The notes under the pieces are model-generated. The model searched no databases. It was not told where the DNA came from and worked only from the letters and a program-made list of their open reading frames with translations. This document shows, piece by piece, positions 1-11,300 of a DNA stretch of 64,000 nt (positions are counted from its first letter, which is position 1; every line of letters begins with the position of its first letter). A program made the translations under genes and the position numbers. Origin of the DNA: Malachius bipustulatus (taxonomy: Eukaryota > Arthropoda > Insecta > Coleoptera > Melyridae); assembly GCA_910589415.1 (NCBI GenBank), contig OU342638.1:38847579-38911578 (forward strand), given 5' to 3'.

Positions 1-2347
1 AAATGAGCTAACCCGGATTGAGGAAAAATGAGCTGACCCGGCTTGTTGAAAAACGAGCAAACCCGGTCTTGAAATGTCAAATTTTATCATCAGGCTTGTC
101 GAAAATGAGCTAACCCGGATTGAGGAAAAATGAGCTGACCCGGCTTGTTGAAAAACGAGCAAACCCGGTCTTGAAATGTCAAATTTTATCATCAGGCTTG
201 TCGAAAATGAGCTAACCCGGATTGAGGAAAAATGAGCTGACCCGGCTTGTTAAAAAACGAGCAAACCCGGTCTTGAAATGTCAAATTTTATCATCAGGCT
301 TGTCGAAAATGAGCTAACCCGGATTGAGGAAACATGAGCTGACCCGGCTTGTTGAAAAACGAGCAAACCCGGTCTTGAAATGTCAAATTTTATCATCAGG
401 CTTGTCGAAAATGAGCTAACCCGGATTGAGGAAAAATGAGCTGACCCGGCTTGTTAAAAAACGAGCAAACCCGGTCTTTAAATGTCAAATTTTATCATCA
501 GGCTTGTCGAAAATGAGCTAACCCGGATTGAGGAAAAATGAGCTGACCCGGCTTGTTAAAAAACGAGCAAACCCGGTCTTGATAAGTCAAATTTTATCAT
601 CAGGCTTGTCGAAAATGAGCTAACCCGGATTGAGGAAAAATGAGCTGACCCGGCTTGTTGAAAAACGAGCAAACCCGGTCTTGATAAGTCAAATTTTATC
701 ATCAGGCTTGTCGAAAATGAGCTAACCCGGATTGAGGAAAAATGAGCTGACCCGGCTTGTTGAAAAACGAGCAAACCCGGTCTTGAAATGTCAAATTTTA
801 TCATCAGGCTTGTCGAAAATGAGCTAACCCGGATTGAGGAAAAATGAGCTGACCCGGCTTGTTGAAAAACGAGCAAACCCGGTCTTGAAATGTCAAATTT
901 TATCATCAGGCTTGTCGAAAATAGGGATGCAACGAATACCGATTTTTGCCGAATACCGAATACGAATATTCGGCCATTAGTATTCGGCCGAATCCGAATA
1001 TTCGGCCCGCCGAATATTACGGTTTTGTGAAATTTTTATTCCTGGTGAGTCCCACATTGCCAGCTCTAACAGGCTTCTTTATCTTTATTTTATTTGAGGG
1101 TTGTCCAACTTGTCCATAACCAGTTTTTTACATGCATCTTTCAGTCATTCACGTGCTTTATAGGTTGGATTTTAGGTACCTAATAAAACAATAAATTCTC
1201 GGAAAGGAACTGTTTCAGTGCTATTGTTGGGTGATTTTTATTGACTTTATTGACTGTTTCATTTTCATATTGAAGCTCGAGTTTAGGCAAAACAATAACA
1301 GGGTATCAGAGGAATATTCAATCAGTTTTCAGTAAATAATCAAAGGTATTCTTAGAAGTAGGTACCTGGGTACTTTATCTTTTTGTTACTGTTCCTGTCA
1401 TTGAAATTTCAAGCAAGTAGGTAAAGTGTAAGCAATTTCTATAAGTTCATCAATTTCCCCCCTATAATAAAACACAAGAGGAACAATGTTATTAAATTTG
1501 TTAGATTTCAAGAATGAATAAGAAATTTCTAAAATTCAAAAGGTGAAGTGTGATTTATTATTGATTTATAGCCCATTAGCGTCAACACTGGAATCTGATT
1601 CATGAAGTCATCCCATATTTCCATTATTGTTGTTTGTCTCTTTTGGTGAAATGGGTAGATATGAACTTTGTCCTTTTCTTTTACGATATACCAGCCTTTC
1701 CCCTAACCATTGAGTAAGTGGTTTGTTTACAAATTGAAAAGACCCACTTGAAAACGGGAATTCTTTTAAATTTTTAATTTTTATACAATCATGAAGTCTG
1801 CGTTCTGTGCTATCTCTGATTTTTATTTCATAAGTTCTCTGAAGAGTCCCTAAAATTAATACCCAATTGATGATAATATAGGAATATTATTGTGTAGGTA
1901 TAAATTAGTATTTTTCAAGAGAATGAAACCCGCTAAATTATAGGTAGGAGATGCTGTAATTAAAGTGTAAATTCCGTCAATGCTTGAAAAAGAGTCCTAT
2001 TCAGCTATAAAAATATTCAGGTAGATAGGTAGTCTATTGTTAAGGGATTAACTGTGATCAATGACAATAGATCCAAGCCATTATTATTTACGAGTTTCCT
2101 AAAATGTCTTGAACAATATGTAGGTACTTCCATTCATAAAAACTGAGACATATTCGGCGGAGATATTCGGCGACAAATAGAAATATTCGGCCGAATAGAA
2201 TATTCGGCAAAATGGCCGAATATTACGCTCGCCGAATAGTTGCCGAATATTCGTTGCATCCCTAGTCGAAAATGAGCTAACCCGGATTGAGGAAAAATGA
2301 GCTGACCCGGCTTGTTGAAAAACGAGCAAACCCGGTCTTGAAATGTC
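1..2347. repeat. 102-bp tandem array, interrupted by a hAT-like insertion
   Basis: The start of the unit recurs at 1, 103 and 205, giving a period of 102 bp. About nine copies run to 921, and one more partial copy continues at 2265-2347 after the inserted element. Each unit holds three diverged sub-repeats built on GAGCnnACCCGG. The period is a multiple of three, so the minus strand stays open with a repeating 34-residue register (556-906); this is a by-product, not a gene. The array enters from the left edge, so its true length is unknown. It lies upstream of a splice acceptor at 2383 and is therefore probably intronic. Confidence 0.93.
922..2264. mobile_element. Non-autonomous hAT-like DNA transposon with 8-bp target duplication
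   Basis: The element starts TAGGGATGCAACGAATA and ends in the exact inverse, giving 17-bp terminal inverted repeats. It is flanked by identical 8-bp copies of GTCGAAAA (914-921 and 2265-2272), and the host array continues across it in register. Both ends carry clusters of the palindrome CGAATATTCGG, like the subterminal repeats that hAT transposases bind. No transposase reading frame is visible in 1,343 bp, so it would need a transposase supplied in trans. The 8-bp duplication is the hAT hallmark; the family within hAT is not determined. Confidence 0.9.
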
Positions 2348-2383
2348 ACAATTAAGGATCGTAAATTTATTTCAATTTGACAG

Positions 2384-2952
2384 GTTCTATCAGGAGATGT
2401 GGAACTGGTGCTTCCTGAACTACAGGGTTCTGGTCTGCATCCGGAAACACACGATCTCCGATAAACCCAGATTCGTCGAGCTGATCCCGAAGTACGCCTA
2501 CGACAAGCAGCTGTTCCTGATGAAGACGATACCGTGGCAGGAGGAGATGCGCGAGGTATCTGAAAACTACAGCAAATCGTGCAGGTCCACGGAGAAACAA
2601 GTGAACGTCACGGATAAATTGATCGAGGCTCTCGAGTTCAAGTCGGTCTTAAAATCGATCAGTTTTTTTAAATAATGATAATAACAATAATTGCAGATAT
2701 GATCCGTCCCAGTTCCCAGATGGCGTCGCACTCAGACACAGGGCTTACGTGAAGTCGAGGTTGCTGGACGAGCCGACGGCCGAAGTGGAGGACGGGATCA
2801 GGGAGACTCGAGAGAGGATCGAGGAGGCTCTGGGGGATAGCCTGAGGAAGGAGTACGAGACGTGCTTTCCCGATTTGTGGGATTCGGAGGCGAAAAATAA
2901 AAGGTCGCGTTCGAAATCTAAACAGGCTGCCAAGAGACAGAGATTGAATTAA
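2384..2952 (+). CDS. 3' terminal exons of an unrecognised protein (partial)
   Basis: Two exons are supported. The first is 2384-2641 (acceptor TTTGACAG, donor AA/GTCGGT, which is weak). The second is 2697-2952 (acceptor ATTGCAG, stop TAA). Phases agree: the first exon enters after two codon bases and leaves with two, and other phases hit stops soon after the second acceptor. The visible C-terminal 171 residues are soluble, charged and helical-looking. They begin with an aromatic-rich stretch (FYQEMWNWCFLNYRVLVCIR) and end in a basic tail (KRSRSKSKQAAKRQRLN) that could be a nuclear localisation signal. An AATAAA lies at 3143-3148. Earlier exons lie left of the window, beyond the 102-bp array. 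I do not recognise the family. Confidence 0.7.
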
Positions 2953-3849
2953 TCTGTTTTTTTTTTTACAATATTTACGTTGTTCTTGTTTTGTTTATAA
3001 CCAGAAGGAAAGGTGAAATGTCTGGATAAGTATGAGAATGAGGTGGGGATGGTTCTTGAATATGTCTTACATAATAAGAGAGCTGCGTGGAATATCCTGG
3101 CAACGTTTTATCTTTATAAATTGTGTTTTTGTATTCTAAGAAAATAAATTTATTTAATTATTCGTTTGATTATTTATTTTTTTACTCATATTTTCCTCAA
3201 TAATTATTGGAACATAATGACGTTTTTTGATTGATTGATGGATACACACTCCTCAGTCTTCCTGCCTTTCAATAATTGAGGCGCTCGGCAGTAAAAAGTG
3301 TTAAGTGACAATATGATTGTTTTGAATAAAATGGATTTTTTATGATTTTTTACATGCATTTCAACTTGAGTTTTGTTAGTTGCCAGCTTTTACGAAGTTT
3401 TACTTCACTGTCATCTATTGGTTTTATCATGAATTCGAATGCAGGATACTATTCTATATGCACTTAACATAGTTTTCATGCCATTACATTAAAATTGTAA
3501 TATTTTTAGTAACGACGTTATTTTTATCGACATCCATGATAATTCATAAAAATTAGTACTTTTTACCTTTCAGAAGCAGAGGTTCTGGCGGTTTATGAAT
3601 ATTTTAACAATCCGGCAACCTTGCTTGGTTTATATTATCCTCTCACTATTTATTTCTTGCGCGCTTGCGCCACAACGATATCGTAGCGCAAGGATTCTGT
3701 ATAGTGTTATATACAGAATCCTTGATCGTAGCGTACCTGACTATCTACTGTCACTGTCGGTAATGACTTATGACATTAGTATATATTAATCGTCATGGCA
3801 ACCTATTCGAATTACTAATGTCAACAACATCTTTATAACAATAATTAAA
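2953..3849. other. Intergenic region before MKS1 (3' UTR, hairpin insertion, MKS1 upstream region)
   Basis: It holds the 3' UTR of the upstream gene with AATAAA at 3143, AT-rich DNA, the 36-bp hairpin described separately (3689-3724), and the short MKS1 leader. A 64-codon open frame at 3595-3789 contains the hairpin and shows no coding signal. No TATA box is evident for MKS1. Confidence 0.6.
3680..3733. mobile_element. 36-bp perfect hairpin flanked by a 9-bp direct repeat (micro-MITE-like)
   Basis: The stem CAAGGATTCTGTAT (3689-3702) pairs perfectly with ATACAGAATCCTTG (3711-3724) around the 8-nt loop AGTGTTAT. Both sides carry the same 9 bp, ATCGTAGCG (3680-3688 and 3725-3733). A short inverted-repeat insertion with a 9-bp duplication resembles the footprint of a Mutator-like element. 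A templated repair event could give the same picture. Confidence 0.6.
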
Positions 3850-5906
3850 ATGAATGTGATTAATAAAAGTAAATATTCGGCTCGTTATAAGTGTCCTGAT
3901 GATGTCGGAAATTTCAAAATCAGGTTTGTTTTATGTATATGCGATAATTTGTAACCGCAACCGGATTTTCTTGTTTTCATTTTTCAGAATCAGGCTGGTT
4001 TTACTGGAAAACTCGATAGAGTCCCTGCAGAGCGTCCCGGAGCAGGACGAGTGGAAAAGCTGGACGATCAAGTGGCAGGAGAAACTTTTCAATAAATTCG
4101 AGAGAGAATTTTACTCGCGAGAAGAAAACTGCATTACCGACGCGGAGAAACTTTACCACAAGGAAGTTAATAAACTGGATGGAAACGATTTATTGTTTAC
4201 TTACGTCAACGGCGACAATTTTGATCGGGAAAATGAGGTTAGGAATTTATTTAAACCATTGAATAAAGATTTAAACGATAATCAATGCGAAAAAATAATT
4301 AACTCGATCAATTGTTTTTCGGCTTCCTTTAAAAAAGATTTGCTTTGACATTGACATGACAGTTTACTCTTCATGAATCGACTATTCTTTTATACTTTAA
4401 TGGCCTTCGCACGCTTTTTTCATTTACCCACCAATAATTTGTTTGACTATTGCAGCAGCGCTCTAGAGAGAACTTGTCATTTCTAGAACGACAAATGGCA
4501 GTTATGAATTTAAAAGACGCTCCAAACGATGATAATTCCAGGAACGAAGAATACGACTATAAATCGTTTTTAATCGATTCCATTAAACATCCCCTCGGGT
4601 CGAAAGAAACAATCGAAAGAATGTTCATAATGATCGATTTGGGGTAATGTAATAACTGTCACTCTAAAAGCTAAACACCTGTCATGGACATTAATTGCAG
4701 GAGTGATCTGGATAGAAATGAGATCCAGCTCTGTCGCCTCGATTACACCTTACAACACAATTCTTTAAGGATATTTCCTGATTTTTCTACAACTCAACCG
4801 TACGGGGCTGCGATTCGGAAAGAAAACGGGATTCAGACTGTTTTATATTACATCGAGAACGTCTCCGAAGAAGCCCCCGAAGAAATGATACTGGTCGAGA
4901 AGGAGATCTTCGGAAAGGTAAGATCGATTTTAAGATTTCTTCTTCTTTTTTATTTTCTATGGTTGTTTTGTGTATTTAGATGCACGCGCATTCAGTCACT
5001 ATCACTTTTAACAGAAACAATTCTAGATCAAGCGATTTAAAAATCACTACCTGGAGCCATTTCAAATCGTCCCGTCAAACAAACTAGTCGTCTACCTCTT
5101 TTTCGAAATCGTCTCGGCCGCCGATTTCGACAACGGCCTGATTTACGTCCAGTATTCGATCGATCTGCCCGGTAACTGCTTCTGCAGGGACAGAAAAAAT
5201 TTACGAGGGGTCACTCAGACCAGTTCCTCCAACAGCCCGGCGCATTTCGGACACATTTTCGAGCTCGTCCTCGAGTACGATTCATCTCAAAGTAAGCGCA
5301 ATTAATATTTTACAATATGTCAACTCGAGTATAAGGCAATGAAAAGTGACATTTTTCAGCTTCGCCCCGGGAGGTTCCGTACATTTATTTTGAGGTGATC
5401 TCGAGGGATTCCTGGGATCGATACAGGACGGAAGGTTTGAGTTACCGGACCGTCCCGGTTTTCGCCCCCGGGACTCACGAGTTCGAGCTCGGGTGCTTCG
5501 AGCTGGGCCCCCAGAACGTTCAAGGGGCGTTGAGGAAGTTTTTCATCGGGAACTACGCTAGCTACAAGGATTTGTCGTGGGTGGGATTACCACAAGAGCA
5601 TGACGTGAGTACTGCTGTTTTGATGATGACGTGGCTGATTGTATGACGTCGTTTGACGGATCTTTATTATCTTTGATTCAGGATAAAGTTTTGAGCAAGT
5701 ACGGTGTCGTTACTACCACGACCGGGAAATTATTGATCAGGGTGAATGTGGTCCATCAGAGCCGGATCAATGAATCGGGGTCCAGTAATGGAAGTGCCAA
5801 AGGGGCGTTAAATTACAACGATGGTTTAAGTAGAAGCGTTAAAGAAGCATTGAGAGCTTTTAGATTGGCTAGGAAGAGGATGAACGAGGCCAGGAAGGAT
5901 TTTTAA
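3850..5906 (+). CDS. MKS1: Meckel syndrome type 1 protein homologue (B9 domain, ciliary transition zone)
   Basis: MKS1 acts with the other B9 proteins (B9D1, B9D2) in the transition-zone gate of cilia. Seven exons are read: 3850-3923, 3988-4237, 4456-4643, 4701-4917, 5027-5291, 5360-5604 and 5682-5906, all with GT-AG borders in matching phase. The start is the first ATG, and the short first exon joins to give KIRIRL, as in the family N-terminus. Family landmarks in order are WQEKLFNKFE, ERQMAVMNL, MIDLG, VTQTSS, the B9 core around YFEVISRDSWDRYRTEG, LRKFFIG, LSKYGVVT.TTG and the C-terminal FRLARKRMNEARKDF. The exon 2 end at 4237 is the least certain border; reading on to 4348 would add about 37 residues and lose the join to exon 3. 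In insects, cilia are limited to sensory neurons and sperm, so expression is probably restricted. AATAAA follows at about 5930. Confidence 0.93.
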
Positions 5907-5963
5907 GTTATAATTTAATGTTTTTTTTTTAATAAATGGAACGTTTGATCCTTGTTTAATTAT

Positions 5964-6754
5964 TTATTTCATTGCGATTTTTTTAGAAATTAAATCGAGT
6001 AATGATAATTGACAACTGGAATAGATACTGTCACATTTAATGTCACTTTTTCCAATTCTTTCAGCATGCTTCGGCTCGTCATCTAAGGTTTGATTGACGT
6101 ATAAGTCATTATCATTATTCTCATACGTTGACGGTCTAAAAATGATAAAAACAAAAAAAAAGTAAACGTTAAATTATTCTAACCTCATGAATTACTTACG
6201 TGAAAATGTGATGGAAGATTTTTTCCAGTAGATTTTCACTGCCGGAGATCTCGAATTGGTGCCGAGAGGCCTCGCAGATCGCTCTCAGCAAGCAGGATTC
6301 TCCGTCCAGGTCAAAACTACCATCGATCTCAAGAATAAGTTATCTTCAATAAAAATCTTTAACTGTTAAATAAAATTTACCTGTTTAAGATCTCGATTAG
6401 ATGCTTATAGACGCATCTCCGGCTCATGCCGCTCTTAACAGATCGTTTACTGATCGTCGGAGGTTTAAACTGGGTCACATTGTACGGCATATCGTAGTTT
6501 ATTTGAAAGCAGAGACTGAAGTTGATGGACCTTCTGGGTAAAATTAAGGGAACCGACAGGCCAGAAGTTACCTAATTTGAAGAATAACTATTATAATTAA
6601 GCGAAAAAAATAATAAAAATGCATTCATTACCTGCAAAACTGTCCCTTTCGGATAGAGAACCGATCTTTCGTTCCGGTAATTCGCTCTACTAATCGAGTT
6701 TGTTAGGAATAAATAAAAATATAAATATTTCCATTTTAATTTATAACAAGTCAT
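5964..6754 (-). CDS. DM4/12 domain protein (secreted, function unknown)
   Basis: Four exons on the minus strand (6632-6754, 6381-6571, 6200-6316, 5964-6135) join in phase to 200 residues. The N-terminus is a hydrophobic signal peptide (LYFYLFLTN). Next comes the family start (SVLYPKGTVLQ then TSGLSVPLILP), then INYDMPYNVT, then GESCLLRAICEASR and finally YSSCQLSLLDLI. These match the order and cysteine pattern of the DM4/12 family, which is found in insects and relatives as small secreted proteins of unknown role. The exon 3 acceptor is fixed by frame: only ...GGTAG/TTTTGAC keeps LDGESC open. Its stop is 57 bp from that of MKS1, so the two genes converge and their 3' ends may overlap. Confidence 0.88.
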
Positions 6755-7555
6755 TTTATGATTATTTTTAATATTTTTAGATAAGAGGGCCTCGCAATGG
6801 AACCTTTAATGGCACCTAATGATTGGTAAACTGAACTGGAACAAAATTACAGTTTGCGATGTTTACATATTTGCATATTTCATATTTGCCTAACTGTTTA
6901 ACAGAAAAACGGGATGGAGTTAGTGTTAATGAATTGATTAAACAACGTATTTCTTGTACAGGAGCTTTGAATAATTGTCATATTGATGTAAAACGATAAT
7001 AAAAATTACTATTAAAATATTCTTCTTTTATGAGAGCTGTATCTATTAATTAATATTTTTATTTCATTATTTAAAACGAAAGGTTTCACTGGTGACGTCT
7101 TAAAAGCCGTGCGCAACCGTAGTGGGCGTGATTACTGGTACGGGACTTTAATTTATATCTAACCTGAAAAAAGAGATGTCGAGTGTCGATCTGTCGAGTC
7201 AACCTGAGTGCTAATACTATTGTGCCGTAAAATGGTGCGAGCTAAAACGCGGTTAGTAGATCCATGTCTGGGTTTTTTCTTAAAATTTGGAAAGAAATCT
7301 GTCCAAATAACTTGCTTTTTCTGATTTATCTGGTTCAAATCGCTTTCTGGTCATCTCTGCATGCAGGATAATTTTTTATATTAAAATAAAACGTGTAGTG
7401 CGCATGAAGAGTTGTCGGCGCTTTATCAACCAGGAATATGTCTCCTCGATCAATGAAAATATAACCTCACATTTTTCAATATCAATAATATCATCATTCT
7501 AATCTCGTTTCTTTTATTTTTCATTTTCCGGATCTGAATAATTTAATTTGCGAAA
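6755..7555. promoter_or_regulatory. Shared upstream region of the DM4/12 gene and UTP11
   Basis: The 800 bp separates two divergent genes. It is AT-rich apart from a more GC-rich segment around 7080-7220 with CGTGCGCAACC and GTGGGCGTG. That segment is the best candidate for a UTP11 promoter, possibly with a noncoding first exon. No TATA box is convincing, and no other gene is seen. Confidence 0.35.
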
Positions 7556-8263
7556 ATGTCGGTGTGGAAAAAAGCGTCTAAGGCGCACCAGAAGACGCAC
7601 AAAGAGCGCCACCAGCCCGAAGCCAGGCAGCACCTCGGCCTGCTCGAGAAGAAGAAGGACTACCAGAAACGGGCCCGCGACAACAACGAAAAGAAGGAAA
7701 CGCTCAAGTTGCTGCGGAAGCGGGCCCTCAACAAGAACCCGGACGAGTTCTACCACCACATGCTCAACTCGAAGCTGGAAGACGGGCAGCACTTCGAGAA
7801 AGAGACGCGGGACGAGGACACCCCCGACCAGGTCAAACTGATGCGCACCCAGGACTACAAGTACATCGTGCACAAGCGCAACCAGGAGAGGAGGAAGATC
7901 GAGAAGCTGCAGGCGGAGCTGCACATGACCAGCGTCGTGGACCCCCGCAGCCGCAACAAACGCATCGTCTTTAAGGAGAACCTCGAGGAGACGGACGCGG
8001 ACAACTACCGGACGAAATTGTCGGCGAGAGAGCTGCCCGAAGTCGATCTGGAGTCGCTCGACGCGGCCGTGCAGCTCAAAAAGCAGGCCTACAAGGAGCT
8101 GGCGAGGCGCATCAAACGGGAGAAGGAGCTGGCGATCATCCAGGAGAAACTCGAGGTGCAGAGACAGCTGGCCAATAAGAGCCTTATACCCCCGAAACGG
8201 ATCAAGAGGGGCACTGCTAATCAGGCCCCTGTCTATTTATGGAAGTACGAGAGAAAGAAGTAA
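7556..8263 (+). CDS. UTP11: UTP11, U3 snoRNP / SSU processome protein
   Basis: A single exon of 235 residues. UTP11 is a nucleolar component of the small-subunit processome needed for early 18S rRNA processing. The N-terminus has the family pattern: SVWKKASKAHQKTHKERHQP, then LGLLEKKKDYQKRARDNN, then NPDEFYHHM. A highly charged helical middle and a basic C-terminus follow, as usual for the family. The length is close to that of animal UTP11. The ATG sits in the context CGAAAATGTC and is preceded by AT-rich leader. Coding DNA is markedly GC-rich at third positions compared with its surroundings, as in the neighbouring genes. It converges with carboxypeptidase D, with 108 bp between stops. Confidence 0.95.
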   Translation: MSVWKKASKAHQKTHKERHQPEARQHLGLLEKKKDYQKRARDNNEKKETLKLLRKRALNKNPDEFYHHMLNSKLEDGQHFEKETRDEDTPDQVKLMRTQDYKYIVHKRNQERRKIEKLQAELHMTSVVDPRSRNKRIVFKENLEETDADNYRTKLSARELPEVDLESLDAAVQLKKQAYKELARRIKREKELAIIQEKLEVQRQLANKSLIPPKRIKRGTANQAPVYLWKYERKK

Positions 8264-8371
8264 TCTATTAATTATTTATTTAAGTGTCTCAATCAACATT
8301 AAAATGTACAAAATATATTATTATTATTACTAACGCAGCGTTATATCTTCAATATTTCATTACCTAATTAG

Positions 8372-11300
8372 TTATCTTTGGACGGGCGCTTTCAGAAGCA
8401 CAATATCATCCTCCTCTGATGAGCTCATCTCGATCCCGATTCCGCTAAACTTCTTCCCTTCGTTTCGCTCTTCTTCTTCCTCCTCATCTTCCTCGTCGTC
8501 ATCATCGTCATAGTAAGGAGTAACGGGTTTCCCTGGAATCATTGACACGATTAAACTACGATTAATTAAACTGACGGGCGCAAATACCCGGTGACGGTAG
8601 TCTCGTGAACACGTCCACCCCTTTCTCCTGCTCGACATATTTATACTCCTCGTCGAAGGCGGTCTGCGGCAGATAGTCGTACCGGTTCCGCTCCCGGCAG
8701 AAGAAATAGCAGCACATCCCGATCCCAAACAGCAGGAACAGCACCATCCCGGCGAGCAGGGTGAAGACGAGCCGGGGCATCCCGATCACGGTCTCGTCGT
8801 AATCGAGAGTGAACATAACGATCTTCGACCGGACCAGCAGGTCGGAGGCGTCCACGTACTTTGCCCTGTCGTAGTACCCGTGCTTCCGGGCGATTATCGT
8901 GTAAACGCCCGGTCTGACTTGTAGCACGTACATCCCAAAATCGTCCGCCTCTACGGTCTCGTTCAGCTCTTTGACCAGGAGCTGAGATCCCGGAACCGGC
9001 TGACCAGTGTTATCCTTGACGTAACCTGTCGGGAAAAATTTATTGTTCCCGTATGATACGATGGAGAGGAAAAAAGACGACTTACCCCAGATTGTGGTCC
9101 CGGTTTTAGTGATAGTAGTGATGGTGGCAGTGTTGTTGTTGTTATTATTATTATTATTGTTAACGTTCCCTAAATCAATCAGAGTACTAGTTCCGGATAT
9201 TCCGGGGGAACGGTTGCTCCCGACCGGCTCCAAGGTTGCCCGGATGCGACGCAACTGGTTCTCCGGAATTTCCACTTCCAAGACGGCCGGATCGTAATTG
9301 TGACAGACGATCTCGAGGGTGTATTTACCGGGCGGCAGGAGCATCTTGAAGCCGGCCCGCGTTTTCGAGACGTCGTAACTTTTGTTGATCTCCCGGATCT
9401 TAATCGTGGCGTTAAACATCGGTTTTGAGTTGACGTCGATCACATTCCCGATTAAACCTGAAAACGGACACAATTTTTTTAGAAAAACGGGTGTTTCTCG
9501 GGAAAGGGTAATCCCCCAACTTTATTAGGGTTTAAAAGAATTTCTTGCCCTGTCAAACTAAAAAAAAAAGTTAATCTTTTCATACCTGTCAAAGTCAACT
9601 TCAGCATGGCCTTGATCGGGCGTAGACTCTCCCTCCAGATAGCCGGAATACTCCCGGCCGACGGGTAATCGCAGCAGCTCACCTTCATTGTAAACATCGG
9701 CGTATCGTAATCGTTATAGATCCGATTAGTTAACTCCTCGTTAGTCCCTCTGACAGCCCCCGGACAGGACAGCGGGATCTCCAGTTCCCTGTCGTACGCC
9801 TCAGCGAACTTGTAATAGACGTCCTCTTTCGGGTATCTGCAATTACGCCAATAATTACCCGCGAATCCGGAACATCCCGGATGAGAATACTCACATTAAA
9901 CGACTCCCGCCGCCCTCGACGTTCAAGACCAGATCGAACCGCTTCTCCACCAGGAGGCGCCGGAAGGCGGTAGCAACCTGATCGTCGATCCGCTGCTTCT
10001 TCGACAGCAGCCGGTCCCCGACCTGCTTGAAGTCGGCCGTTATGTTGTTGCAGGAGGTCTCGTCTGGATCAAACGATTGTTAACGGGCAATTAATTATTT
10101 AATTAAAGACTTACCGGTGGATTCGGGGTCGGGGGAACCCCGGATCTGCTGAAAAGCCCGATCGATCACCGGCAGGAAGTAGATCTCGGTATTATTGAGG
10201 ACGGCCCGGATGTCGGCATCCTCCTCCTTGTAGCCTTTCAGGACGTGACGGGCGAGATTCGTCACGATCTCGCGACCCAACGGCTGGGTCGCGAACAGGT
10301 TGCCCAGAACGGCCACCTTAAATTTCGTCTCGGCCGGTTTATCCAACTGTAAAATTGGTCGATTGAATTGTTACTGATGACGAGACTTAAGGAGGGGGTT
10401 AAACTGTCAGTGCAAGTTTTAGTCTCTTTTGGTTGCTATTCCAGCTCCAAGCTCCTGGGTAGTACAACCGGAATTATTCAAATCGGTTAAAGTTATTAGT
10501 ACCGGTATCCCAGGTAATGAAATGACAGATAAAAATGAGTGACACTAATGACAGGTGACATTTTTTACTATGTAGGACTTACATTCACCTCAACTTCAAC
10601 TCGATACTAAACGATCAGAGACAAGTTGATTTTTAACGTTCCAATACTTTGATTAATAGTGACAGATGACAGGTGACATAAATGATTAAGGTTAGCTCAC
10701 ATCACACAACACAACTAAAAGACGTTATCGAGGGGGTTAAATTCATTTATTAGTTCGTTTATTTCATCAAATAGTGCAAAACGAAGCTCGTGGTCTAATA
10801 ATCCGGACTTACGTCGCTCACATCGACTCCAACCTTCAACCAGGACAGTTCCACATCCCGCTCGACTGCGGCGGTTTCCGGATAAATCGCCTCCAGGAGT
10901 CTCATGATGTTGCTCAGTTCTTCGTTTGAATGATACGAAGGCCTGAGACGGTTCTCGGAGATGTCGAAATCGTAGGCGTGCTCCCAGTGATAGGCGTCGT
11001 TCTTCATGAGCTGCGCGTTGAACTCCAGACTGCCAGTCTCCGGGACAACCTAAAAGACAAACGACATTTGACAGATGTCGCTCTGCTACTTATGAATTAC
11101 GATAGCAGAAATCTTACTATATCGGACGTGTAGCTTTCGAAGCCGCGAGCAGCCAGCGTTATCGTGTACCTCCCGGGGAGCAGCAGCCTCCAGTAATCCC
11201 CGTCCTTAGCCGTCTTGACGATGTGGGAGTTGCCTCGAATTATGATCGAGGCGTTCGCTATCGGGTACCCGATCGTGCTCGTGATCACTCCGTAAACACC

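Noticed and set aside
556..906. Open frame with 34-residue repeats
   Set aside because: It follows from a 102-bp tandem unit being divisible by three; no start context, domain or splice partner.
1..921. Regular repeat spacing as a possible CRISPR array
   Set aside because: Units are continuous 102-bp tandem copies without unique spacers, in a eukaryotic genome.
4238..4348. Longer MKS1 exon 2
   Set aside because: Splicing at 4237 is in phase and joins residues that align with the family; the extension has no match and no good donor in frame.
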